Shown here: positions 7,416-13,290 of the stretch, one piece after another
Position numbering within the stretch: the stretch's first letter is position 1
Layout of the letters: every line of letters begins with the position of its first letter
DNA from: Phytoactinopolyspora endophytica
GTDB taxonomy: Bacteria > Actinomycetota > Actinomycetes > Jiangellales > Jiangellaceae
DNA: 14,362 bases
Assembly (NCBI RefSeq): GCF_004138495.1
Contig: NZ_ML142855.1
Coordinates: 174,210 to 188,571, forward strand
Direction of reading: 5' to 3'
Made by a program: the position numbers and the translations under genes
Notes under the pieces: model-generated
What the model saw: the letters and a program-made list of their open reading frames with translations, nothing else
What the model was told of the DNA's origin: nothing
Database searches by the model: none

Positions 7416-8636
7416 CTACGAGTCGGAGAGGGTGAGGCGGAGGATGCGGTCGTCGCCTTCGCGTGGATCGGTCCGGCCGTCGGTGTTGTTGGTGAGCACC
7501 CAGAGCGTTCCGTCCGGTGCGACGACGGCGTCGCGCAGCCGGCCATAGTCGTCGAGGTAGTCGGTAGGTTCCCCGGCTTCGCCGCCGGGGAGAGGGATCT
7601 GCCACAGCCGCGCCCCGCGCAGGGCCGCCATGAACAACGTCTGGTCGACGTAGGCCAGCCCGCTCGGTGAGGCGTCCTCGACCGGCCACTCGTGGACCGG
7701 GTCGATGTAGTCCTCGCTGCCGCCATCGTCTGGGATGCCCTCGACTTCCGGCCAGCCGTAGTTGCCGCCGGCCTCGATCAGGTTCAACTCATCGGCGGCG
7801 CTGTCGCCGAACTCGCTGGCCCACAACCGTCCCTCGTCGTCGAAGGCGAGACCTTCGACGTTGCGGTGTCCGTACGAGTACACCGCCGAGTCGTCGAACG
7901 GGTTGTCGTCCGGGATGTCGCCATCGGGCGTGACACGCAGGATCTTGCCCGCGAGCGTGTCGAGGTCCTGCGAGTTCGAGCCATCGCCGGCGTCCCCGGT
8001 GGCGATGTAGAGCATGCCATCCGGACCGAACGCGATCCGCCCGCCGTCGTGCCGCGGGGACGCCGGGATACCGTCCAGCAGGGTCTCGAACTCGCCGAAC
8101 TCACCGTCGTCGTACGTCGTGCGTAGCACCTGGTTCTCGTCGCCGGCGGTGGCGTAGACGTACAGCGTGTCCGGCGCGTTCGGATCGAAGGCGATACCCA
8201 GTAGGCCACCCTCGGCTTCGCCCTCGACGCCGGGGACCTCGCCGACCTCGGTCACGTCCCCGGACTCGGTCACATGGACGATCGTCTCCTCGTCGCGCTG
8301 CGATACCAGGGCCTCGCCGTCGGACAGGAAAGCGATGCTCCACGGGGCGTCCAGGTCGGTGACGAGTTCCTCGACGTCGGTGGGCTCCACCGGTCCGGCC
8401 GCGGGCGCGTCCGTGGGTGAGGACGGCGGCGATTCGTCGGTCGTCTCGGAGCCAGGCGATTCGTCGGGCGTCTCGTTCTCGGGCGAACCGTCGTCGGGTG
8501 ACTCGGCGGGCGACTCGTCTTCGGAGGTCTCGGTGGCGGCTGGCTGTCCGGGCTCGGGCTCGTCGTCGCCGCCGCAACCGGCCACCACGAGGGCAGCGGC
8601 AACCGTCACCGAGCCGAGCAGGCGGTTAACACTCAC
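7416..8636 (-). CDS. PQQ-dependent glucose/sorbosone dehydrogenase-like lipoprotein
   Basis: A 406-residue exported lipoprotein. With the GTG at 8634-8636 as start, residues 1-21 are a lipoprotein signal peptide with an Arg at 5, a hydrophobic core and lipobox VAGC (Cys21). A low-complexity acidic linker follows to about 82, with repeated DESP-type units. The rest is a GSDH beta-propeller: APWSIAFLSDG (about 97-107), RHDGGRIAFGPDG (195-207, with the His that is catalytic in soluble PQQ glucose dehydrogenase), YSYGHRN (253-259) and GGNYGWPEVEG (290-300). Members oxidise aldoses using PQQ; the substrate of this one is not predictable. Another in-frame GTG at 8672 would add 12 residues before the signal peptide and has no ribosome binding site. 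AGGA lies only 3 bases before the chosen GTG. Confidence 0.87.
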   Translation of the reverse strand: MSVNRLLGSVTVAAALVVAGCGGDDEPEPGQPAATETSEDESPAESPDDGSPENETPDESPGSETTDESPPSSPTDAPAAGPVEPTDVEELVTDLDAPWSIAFLSDGEALVSQRDEETIVHVTESGDVTEVGEVPGVEGEAEGGLLGIAFDPNAPDTLYVYATAGDENQVLRTTYDDGEFGEFETLLDGIPASPRHDGGRIAFGPDGMLYIATGDAGDGSNSQDLDTLAGKILRVTPDGDIPDDNPFDDSAVYSYGHRNVEGLAFDDEGRLWASEFGDSAADELNLIEAGGNYGWPEVEGIPDDGGSEDYIDPVHEWPVEDASPSGLAYVDQTLFMAALRGARLWQIPLPGGEAGEPTDYLDDYGRLRDAVVAPDGTLWVLTNNTDGRTDPREGDDRILRLTLSDS

Positions 8637-8721
8637 TTTTCCTATCGTGCCACGTGTCGCATCGCTGATCACAGCTCGCGCGTCATCATCGGCGAATGGA
8701 CCGCCATGATGCGGGCGGCGG

Positions 8722-8749
8722 TTGATGCTCGCGGGCGCATCGATAAGTT
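8722..8749 (+). promoter_or_regulatory. Candidate promoter for the 2-hydroxyacid dehydrogenase gene
   Basis: TTGATG (8722-8727) and TAAGTT (8744-8749) are 16 bases apart. The -10 ends 6 bases before the GTG at 8756, so transcription would begin at or next to the start codon, giving a leaderless mRNA. No Shine-Dalgarno sequence precedes this GTG. The site lies in the divergent spacer shared with the dehydrogenase lipoprotein gene. Both hexamers are weak matches. Confidence 0.4.
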
Positions 8750-8755
8750 GGACTG

Positions 8756-9673
8756 GTGACCACTGTGCTGATTCCGTCGCTGGCGGACGACTTGCCGCTT
8801 CCCGACGGCCTCGACGTCCACGTGTGGGACAGCGGCGACGAGCTTCCCGACGCCGACGTGCTGGCCCGCGCTGAGTATTACGTCATGCCGTATACCTTTG
8901 CGCCGGACACCGGCGACATCGTGGCTCGGATGCCGCAGCTGAAGGTGATACAGACACTGACCGCGGGATACGAGCACGTCAAGCCCTACATGCGCGACGG
9001 AATCACCCTGTGCAACGCGCGCGGCGTGCACGACGCCAGCACCGCTGAGCTGGCGGTCACTCTCACCCTGGCCTCGTTGCGCGGCGTTCCCACGTTCGTG
9101 GAGGCTCGCCGGCGCGGCGAGTGGGCGTTCGGCTTCTTCGAGGCGCTGGCCGACAAGACCGTGCTGATCGTCGGTTACGGCGCGATCGGTCAGGCGATCG
9201 AGGCACGGCTGGTGCCGTTCGAGTGCGACGTGCTACGGGTAGCACGGACCGCGCGCGACGGCGTGGCCGGATTCGACTCACTGCCGGAACTGCTCGGGCG
9301 CTGCGATGTGGTGATCCTGATCTGCCCGCTGACCGACGAGACACGTGGCATGGTGGATGCGAAGTTCCTCGCCGCGATGCCCGACGGTGCGCTTCTGGTG
9401 AATGTCGCGCGGGGCGGGGTGGTGGACACCGACGCGCTGGTGGCAGAGCTGTCCAGCCGCCGCATCCGGGCTGCGCTCGACGTCACCGACCCCGAACCGC
9501 CGCCGCCCGGGCATGCGCTGTGGACCGTGCCGGGACTGCTGATGTCCCCGCACGTCGGCGGCTCGTCGTCGGCGTTCCGGCCCCGTGCGCGACGTCTGGT
9601 CCAGGCTCAGTTGGAGCGGTACAGCGTGGGCGAGCCGCTGGCGAACGTCGTCGTTGGCCCGGAGTCGAGCTAA
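8756..9673 (+). CDS. D-isomer-specific 2-hydroxyacid dehydrogenase
   Basis: A 305-residue NAD(P)-dependent oxidoreductase of the D-2-hydroxyacid dehydrogenase family, interconverting 2-keto acids and D-2-hydroxy acids. The catalytic domain is split around the nucleotide-binding domain. TLTAGYEHV (67-75) is the usual substrate-loop segment, VGYGAIG (139-145) is the dinucleotide-binding GxGxxG, and VNVARGGVVD (215-224) carries catalytic Arg219. Glu247 in DPEPPP and His266 in SPHVGG complete the Arg-Glu-His triad. After the second Rossmann strand, where NAD-specific enzymes have an acidic residue, the sequence is VLRVART with Arg161 and Arg164, which hints at NADP(H) use. The start is GTG without a ribosome binding site. 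The gene is slightly short for the family but complete. The exact substrate is unknown. Confidence 0.9.
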   Translation: MTTVLIPSLADDLPLPDGLDVHVWDSGDELPDADVLARAEYYVMPYTFAPDTGDIVARMPQLKVIQTLTAGYEHVKPYMRDGITLCNARGVHDASTAELAVTLTLASLRGVPTFVEARRRGEWAFGFFEALADKTVLIVGYGAIGQAIEARLVPFECDVLRVARTARDGVAGFDSLPELLGRCDVVILICPLTDETRGMVDAKFLAAMPDGALLVNVARGGVVDTDALVAELSSRRIRAALDVTDPEPPPPGHALWTVPGLLMSPHVGGSSSAFRPRARRLVQAQLERYSVGEPLANVVVGPESS

Positions 9674-9687
9674 AAGAAAGTAGCGGG

Positions 9688-9710
9688 GGAACGAATCGGC
9701 ATCCGAGGTC
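9688..9710 (+). promoter_or_regulatory. Candidate ECF-type promoter of the DUF3995/sigma/SRPBCC unit
   Basis: GGAAC at 9688-9692, followed after 15 bases by GTC at 9708-9710, fits the general GGAAC-N15-17-GTC/GTT pattern of ECF sigma promoters. It begins 15 bases after the dehydrogenase stop and would give a leader of about 40 bases to the DUF3995 start. ECF genes often transcribe themselves, so autoregulation by the sigma factor encoded downstream is a reasonable inference. The -10 part is short and low in information. Confidence 0.4.
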
Positions 9711-9756
9711 CTCTATCAAGGTGAACTACTCGCTCACCAGCCTTGCCGGAGGATCT

Positions 9757-10227
9757 GTGCCGAACCGACGTACCAACCCCGTGGCTATCGCCGTCGCCGC
9801 TGTGCTCGGCGCTGACGCGTTGCTGCACCTGTATTGGGCAACCGGAGCAACCTGGCCGGCATCCGATGAACGAAGCTTGTCGTACGGTGTGCTCGGCTAC
9901 GACGTATCGTTCGCACCACCCGTGGTGCTTCCACTGGCCGTGTTGCTGTTGACCGCTGCCGGCGTGGTACTCGCCCGGGTCCGGCTGAGCCTCAACCACC
10001 GCTGGGGCAAGCTGCTCCAGCTCGGAACGCTCGCGGTCGGCATCGGAATGGCAGCACGTGGGCTTGCAGGTATCGGCTGGATGATGGGACTCGACGTGGG
10101 CGCACCTGACGGCTCAGCTTTCCACTGGCTCAACCCGATCGTCTACACGCCGCTCTGCGTGGCGCTGGCTGTCGCCTGTCTCCACATTGCTCGGTCCAGG
10201 ACGGAAGACGTGGCCCGTGTCCGATGA
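9757..10227 (+). CDS. DUF3995 family four-helix membrane protein
   Basis: A 156-residue integral membrane protein with about four hydrophobic segments (roughly 8-27, 53-73, 87-108 and 125-145). The motif ALLHLYWATGATWP (21-34) at the end of the first helix, with its His and Tyr-Trp, matches DUF3995 proteins, whose function is unknown. The GTG at 9757-9759 is chosen because GGAGGA (9748-9753) precedes it. The frame is open far upstream through the dehydrogenase gene, but that extension is arginine-rich shadow sequence. An in-frame GTG at 9721 is an alternative that lacks a good binding site. The 3' end overlaps the sigma-factor start by 11 bases, so the two are likely co-transcribed and coupled. 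A membrane partner or sensor for the sigma factor is an attractive but untested role. Confidence 0.75.
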   Translation: MPNRRTNPVAIAVAAVLGADALLHLYWATGATWPASDERSLSYGVLGYDVSFAPPVVLPLAVLLLTAAGVVLARVRLSLNHRWGKLLQLGTLAVGIGMAARGLAGIGWMMGLDVGAPDGSAFHWLNPIVYTPLCVALAVACLHIARSRTEDVARVR

Positions 10228-10717
10228 ACGGACGGCGCGGCTCGTCCGCGCCGCGCAGAACGGTGACACCCTGGCAATGAATGACCTGCTCGACGAGCTC
10301 TGCCCGTACGTCGAGCGCATATGCGCACCGATTGCGCTCCAGCAGGGCGAGGACGCCGCGCAGGAAGCTCTGACGGCGATCTTCCGCGGCCTGCGCAGCC
10401 TCAAGGAACCGGCCGCCATATACGGATGGGCGCGCACCGTCGCCGCGCGGGAGGCTGTGCGCATCGCCAGACGTGGAGCCCGCAGTGAGCCCGCTGATCT
10501 CTCCGAGCTGCCGGCACGCGGCGACCCGCAGCTGGCCACGGACGTCCATGACGTGCTCACCCGGCTCACGCCAGAGCACCGTGCAGTGCTCGTCCTACGC
10601 GATCTTGAGGGCATGGACGAGCAGACGGCAGCTGCCCAGCTCGGCATTCAGGCTGGAACCGTCAAGTCACGATTGCATCGGGCACGAGAGAAGTTCAGGA
10701 AGGCATGGTCGGCATGA
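10217..10717 (+). CDS. ECF-type sigma-70 family RNA polymerase sigma factor
   Basis: A 166-residue extracytoplasmic-function sigma factor with only the two core domains. Region 2 spans about residues 7-86, with EDAAQEALTAIFRGLRS (45-61) as region 2.2 for core polymerase contact, followed by the promoter-melting/-10 segment IYGWARTVAAREAVR. A short linker leads to region 4 (about 112-162), where LTPEHRAVLVLRDLEGMD and then the helix-turn-helix AAAQLGIQAGTVKSRLHRAR recognise the -35 element. The GTG at 10217 lies within the end of the DUF3995 gene; GGAAG is about 9 bases upstream. No C-terminal SnoaL-type extension is fused. The next gene overlaps by ATGA. No anti-sigma factor with a zinc-binding HxxxCxxC motif is adjacent, so control must come from another partner or from transcription. 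Confidence 0.9.
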   Translation: MSDERTARLVRAAQNGDTLAMNDLLDELCPYVERICAPIALQQGEDAAQEALTAIFRGLRSLKEPAAIYGWARTVAAREAVRIARRGARSEPADLSELPARGDPQLATDVHDVLTRLTPEHRAVLVLRDLEGMDEQTAAAQLGIQAGTVKSRLHRAREKFRKAWSA

Positions 10718-11172
10718 ACTGGCCAACATCGGAGCTCGACACGGTGGCCCGGCTGCGGGTGCTGGCCGCGGGTGTTCGTGGAGCGCACATCACAGAGCAG
10801 GTCATCGATGCGCCATTCGACGACGTCTGGGCGATGCTCGCCGACCTCGAAGGGGATTTCGGGGAGATCGTGACGGACATGCAAGGGGTGACCGTACTTG
10901 GCCGAGACGGGGACCGGGTGACGCTACGCGCCCGCAGCCGCTTTGGCATGCGGGCCCGAATCGAAGGAACTCAGCGGCCGGGTTGGTGCTGGCTGCAAAG
11001 TCGCTTCCTGCTCATAGGCATTGCGGCCGCACCCTTGGGTGCGCAGACGCTGGTGGCCTTCACCGGAGGTGTACGCATCCCTGGTCGCGCCGCGCTCGTG
11101 CCCGTTGGAGTACGCCGAGAGGGCCGGCATAGTTTGGCGCGGCTGGCCCAGCGGGTGGACGCGGGCCATTGA
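10714..11172 (+). CDS. SRPBCC (START/polyketide-cyclase-like) fold protein
   Basis: A 152-residue protein whose middle matches the SRPBCC superfamily. HITEQVIDAPFDDVWAMLAD (25-44) is the typical first strand and helix of the hydrophobic-pocket fold, followed by strands EIVTDMQGVTVLG, RVTLRARSRFGMRARIEG and WCWLQSRFLLIGIAAAPLGAQTLVAFTGGV. There is no signal peptide or membrane segment. Such proteins bind small hydrophobic ligands; no catalytic residues can be assigned. The ATG at 10714 overlaps the sigma stop as ATGA. An in-frame ATG at 10705, 4 bases after AGGA, would add three residues. The coupling suggests it acts with the sigma factor, perhaps as a ligand-responsive modulator; this is inference. 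The family call is moderately secure. Confidence 0.7.
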   Translation: MNWPTSELDTVARLRVLAAGVRGAHITEQVIDAPFDDVWAMLADLEGDFGEIVTDMQGVTVLGRDGDRVTLRARSRFGMRARIEGTQRPGWCWLQSRFLLIGIAAAPLGAQTLVAFTGGVRIPGRAALVPVGVRREGRHSLARLAQRVDAGH

Positions 11173-11342
11173 TGTGCCGGGTCACGTGCACGACCCACAG
11201 ATCGTCTGGTGTGGCCGATCGGTGGCGGATCTGCGACCGGCCGCAGGGCGCGTCGTGGTTCCGGTCCATTGCCGGTTCTGGTCCAGGCATCCCGTTCCTC
11301 GGATCGCAGCCTCGCAGGGTGCGACGGAGGTGCCGTGCCCTC

Positions 11343-11371
11343 TTGACGTTCACTCTCAGGGCCGCCATATT
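11343..11371 (+). promoter_or_regulatory. Sigma-70-like promoter in the spacer before the BNR gene
   Basis: TTGACG (11343-11348) is followed after 17 bases by CATATT (11366-11371), matching 5/6 and 4/6 of the consensus hexamers. The predicted start near 11378 lies about 49 bases before the small reading frame at 11427 and 290 bases before the BNR gene. The local AT content is higher than in the surroundings. Confidence 0.4.
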
Positions 11372-11426
11372 CCTAACTGGAACAGCGCCGCCGAGACGAC
11401 GAGGTCGCGGCGCATAAGGGGGCCGC

Positions 11427-11588
11427 ATGAGATCGGCGGATACTCGCGCCGCAGGTGCATGGCGACATGTCAGGCGTGCCAGACAGCTTTCCCGGACCGG
11501 GCCGATCTTCTTCAGACGGATGGCAACGGGTCCCACAGGCCCGCGTCGAATGTCCTCAGACGTAGCGGTAGACGTAGCGGTCGGCTGA
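11427..11588 (+). CDS. Possible small basic protein of 53 residues, unrecognised
   Basis: An ATG at 11427 is preceded by AAGGGGG (11416-11422) at a 4-base spacing and opens a 53-codon frame ending in TGA at 11586-11588. The product is Arg-rich (start MRSADTRAAGAWRHVRRARQ), with no signal peptide, membrane segment or known motif. Its last eight coded residues before the final Gly are DVAVDVAV, produced by an in-frame 12-bp tandem duplication. A promoter-like pair lies about 55 bases upstream. Nothing identifies a function. Chance occurrence in GC-rich DNA is quite possible; the ribosome binding site and promoter are the only support. Confidence 0.25.
   Translation: MRSADTRAAGAWRHVRRARQLSRTGPIFFRRMATGPTGPRRMSSDVAVDVAVG
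11558..11581. repeat. 12-bp perfect tandem duplication
   Basis: AGACGTAGCGGT occurs twice head to tail at 11558-11569 and 11570-11581. Its length is a multiple of three, so it keeps the reading frame of the small frame in which it lies. It is most likely replication slippage; a tandem binding site ahead of the BNR gene is an alternative. Confidence 0.8.
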
Positions 11589-11668
11589 CCACGAGACGCG
11601 AACGGTGAGTTTTCAGCGGCCTCGAGGTCTATACGACGAAGGAGGCCTCCGACGAGAGGAGAGGCGTG

Positions 11669-12778
11669 ATGGCCAAAGGCGACGTCGTGCTGGTGGTCGG
11701 GACCCGCAAGGGACTCTGGCTGCTCCGCAGCGCAGACCGGCGGACCTGGAGTGTCGAGGGACCACATCTGCTGATGAAGTCGGTGGCGGCGTGCGCTATC
11801 GACACTCGTGGTGACCGGACCCGCGTACTGGCCGGTGCCAGTTATGACCATTGGGGGCCGGCTGTCTCCTGGTCCGACGACCTCGGCGCGACCTGGCACG
11901 AGGCTCCGGACGGTAGCGGCGTGCGGTTCCCGGCGGAACTCGGGGCATCGGTGGAGGCGGTCTGGCAGATCCGGCCGGACACCGCGGACCGTCCGGGTGT
12001 GGTGTGGGCAGGGACCGAGCCGTCGGCGTTGTGGCGGTCCGAGGACGGCGGCGAGACGTTCAGCCTGTGCGAAGGACTGTGGAATCACCCGCACCGGCCC
12101 ACCTGGGAGCCGGGCGGAGGGGGACAGGCTATCCACACCATCCTGCCCCACCCGAGCGATCACGCCCGCGTGATGGTCGCCATGTCGACCGGCGGCGTGT
12201 ACGTCAGCGAGGACGCCGGTGAGAGCTGGAACCCGTCCAACGCCGGCATCTCCGCCGACTTCCTGCCGGGCGAGGAACCCGAGTACGGCCAATGCGTGCA
12301 CAAAGTCGCGCGGGACGCCGCCGATCCGGACCGGCTGTTCCTGCAGAACCATCCGGGCGTCTTCCGCTCCGACGACGGCGGTAAGAACTGGGTGTCGATC
12401 GCCGACGGCCTGCCGTCCAACTTCGGCTTCCCGGTGGTCGCTCATCCGCACCGTGCCGGAACCGCTTGGGTGGTGCCCCTGACCGCGGACATGGAGCGGA
12501 TGCCTCCCGAGCGCACGCTCCAGGTGTGGCGGACCGACGACGCCGGCGCAAGCTGGAAGAAGTCAGCCGTCAGCATGCCCGGCATGTTCTACGCCTCGGT
12601 GTTGCGCGACGCCTTCTGTTCTGACGACGTGACGCCCGACGACGGCCCGGCCGGCGTCTATGTGGGCACACGGGACGGATCGGTCTTCGCCAGCGCGGAT
12701 GAAGGGAGCACCTGGTCCGAGGTGCTGTCGCACCTGCCGGACGTCCTTTGCGTCCGCGCAGCCGTGGTGCCTGGTTGA
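11669..12778 (+). CDS. WD40/YVTN/BNR-like beta-propeller protein (Asp-box repeats, sialidase-like fold)
   Basis: A 369-residue cytoplasmic beta-propeller often annotated as glycosyl hydrolase or exo-alpha-sialidase. Six clear Asp boxes (S/T-x-D-x-G-x-x-W/F) start at residues 69, 124, 180, 234, 289 and 342, for example SEDAGESW and TDDAGASW, with a degenerate first copy SADRRTW at 21-27. About 55 residues per unit suggests six or seven blades. It lacks a signal peptide and the catalytic Arg triad/FRIP setting of true sialidases is not apparent, so enzymatic activity is doubtful; homologues in actinobacteria are mostly uncharacterised. From memory, relatives are often next to a small MoaD/ThiS-family gene, which is not found intact here. 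The ATG at 11669 follows AGGAG at good spacing; the GTG one codon earlier is an alternative. Confidence 0.85.
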   Translation: MAKGDVVLVVGTRKGLWLLRSADRRTWSVEGPHLLMKSVAACAIDTRGDRTRVLAGASYDHWGPAVSWSDDLGATWHEAPDGSGVRFPAELGASVEAVWQIRPDTADRPGVVWAGTEPSALWRSEDGGETFSLCEGLWNHPHRPTWEPGGGGQAIHTILPHPSDHARVMVAMSTGGVYVSEDAGESWNPSNAGISADFLPGEEPEYGQCVHKVARDAADPDRLFLQNHPGVFRSDDGGKNWVSIADGLPSNFGFPVVAHPHRAGTAWVVPLTADMERMPPERTLQVWRTDDAGASWKKSAVSMPGMFYASVLRDAFCSDDVTPDDGPAGVYVGTRDGSVFASADEGSTWSEVLSHLPDVLCVRAAVVPG

Positions 12779-12905
12779 CTCGGTGTCCGCCTAGCCCTGG
12801 TGCCGTGGCCGGCGTTCGCGAAGATGATCTCGTAGGTGTGCGAGTGACGGTTCCGGGGCATGCAGAGCGGTAGCGGGAGCGCCTGATCGTGGGGAAGATG
12901 GGTAA

Positions 12906-13229
12906 ATGGCTGAGATGACGCTGGAGTCCATCGGCACCCACCAACTTGACGCGGCCAGGAACTCACCGAATGGCCGCGCTTCCCGGACGCTGCACAGCGG
13001 CGCGCGGCTTCGCCAGACGTTGATCGCGCTCACAGCGGGGACACGCATGCATGAGCACCAGAGCGAGGGAGATGCCACCTTGCTCTGCCTGCGTGGCAGC
13101 GTGACGCTGAATTCGAATGACCGCAGTGTCACCGTCGCGGAGGGAATGCTCGTAGACATCCCGCCACAGCGGCACGACCTCGTCGCTGACCAGGACTCCC
13201 TGGTGATCCTGACCGTCGGCCTCGGCTGA
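12906..13229 (+). CDS. Small single-domain cupin protein
   Basis: A 107-residue cupin. Motif 1 is GTRMHEHQSEGDATLLCLRG (45-64), with His49, His51 and Glu54 as probable metal ligands. Motif 2 is GMLVDIPPQRHDLVAD (80-95), with the fourth ligand His90. The intervening strand LRGSVTLNSNDRSVTV fits the conserved barrel. Proteins of this size often bind a metal and a small molecule, or sense redox or phenolic compounds, but no substrate can be given. There is no signal peptide. GGGGAAGATGGG lies upstream of the ATG; Met4 is an alternative start. The gene stands 127 bases after the BNR gene and ends 8 bases before a long palindrome. Co-transcription with the BNR gene is possible, since no terminator is visible between them. 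Confidence 0.8.
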   Translation: MAEMTLESIGTHQLDAARNSPNGRASRTLHSGARLRQTLIALTAGTRMHEHQSEGDATLLCLRGSVTLNSNDRSVTVAEGMLVDIPPQRHDLVADQDSLVILTVGLG

Positions 13230-13237
13230 TCACCTTC

Positions 13238-13290
13238 CATGATCATGAACAGTAACCGTGCTATGTACACGGTTACTGTTCATGATCATG
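13238..13290. terminator. 23-bp perfect inverted repeat, bidirectional terminator-like, containing a stop codon
   Basis: Bases 13238-13260 and 13268-13290 are perfect reverse complements, with a 7-base CTATGTA loop. Each arm starts at its outer end with CATGATCATG, itself a 10-bp palindrome, and the inner end is AACCGTG/CACGGTT. The arms are only about 43% GC, against roughly two thirds for the window. The element begins 8 bases after the cupin stop, and its right arm contains the last codons and TAA stop of the convergent glycosidase gene. There is no T-tract on either side. Position supports termination from both directions; a mobile palindrome is an alternative. Confidence 0.75.

Larger units (their letters stand above)
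11173..11668. other. 490-bp region without a confident gene
   Basis: Between the SRPBCC and BNR genes no frame on either strand yields a recognisable protein. A long minus-strand frame crosses it and continues opposite the BNR gene, but its product is arginine- and proline-rich, as expected of shadow frames. What can be supported is a sigma-70-like promoter, one short reading frame with a ribosome binding site, and a 12-bp tandem duplication, each listed separately. The region could be the leader of the BNR gene plus a decayed gene. Confidence 0.5.

Noticed and set aside
9121..9756. Upstream extension of the DUF3995 frame through the dehydrogenase gene
   Set aside because: It reads as an arginine/glycine-rich shadow of the dehydrogenase; the GTG at 9757 with GGAGGA fits the family length.
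11060..12451. Long minus-strand open frame of 463 codons opposite the BNR gene and the gap before it
   Set aside because: The composition (Arg, Pro, His, Ala) is that of a GC-rich shadow frame, and the BNR gene with six Asp boxes occupies most of it.
11669..12778. Functional sialidase
   Set aside because: Asp boxes are structural. There is no secretion signal and no visible catalytic Arg triad, Tyr/Glu pair or FRIP motif, so only the propeller fold is supported.
12838..12873. GTG-initiated peptide MRVTVPGHAER, resembling the start of MoaD/ThiS-like proteins that I recall beside BNR-family genes
   Set aside because: It is only 11 residues before a stop, and no other frame continues the match, so it cannot be told from chance; a decayed MoaD gene remains a bare possibility.
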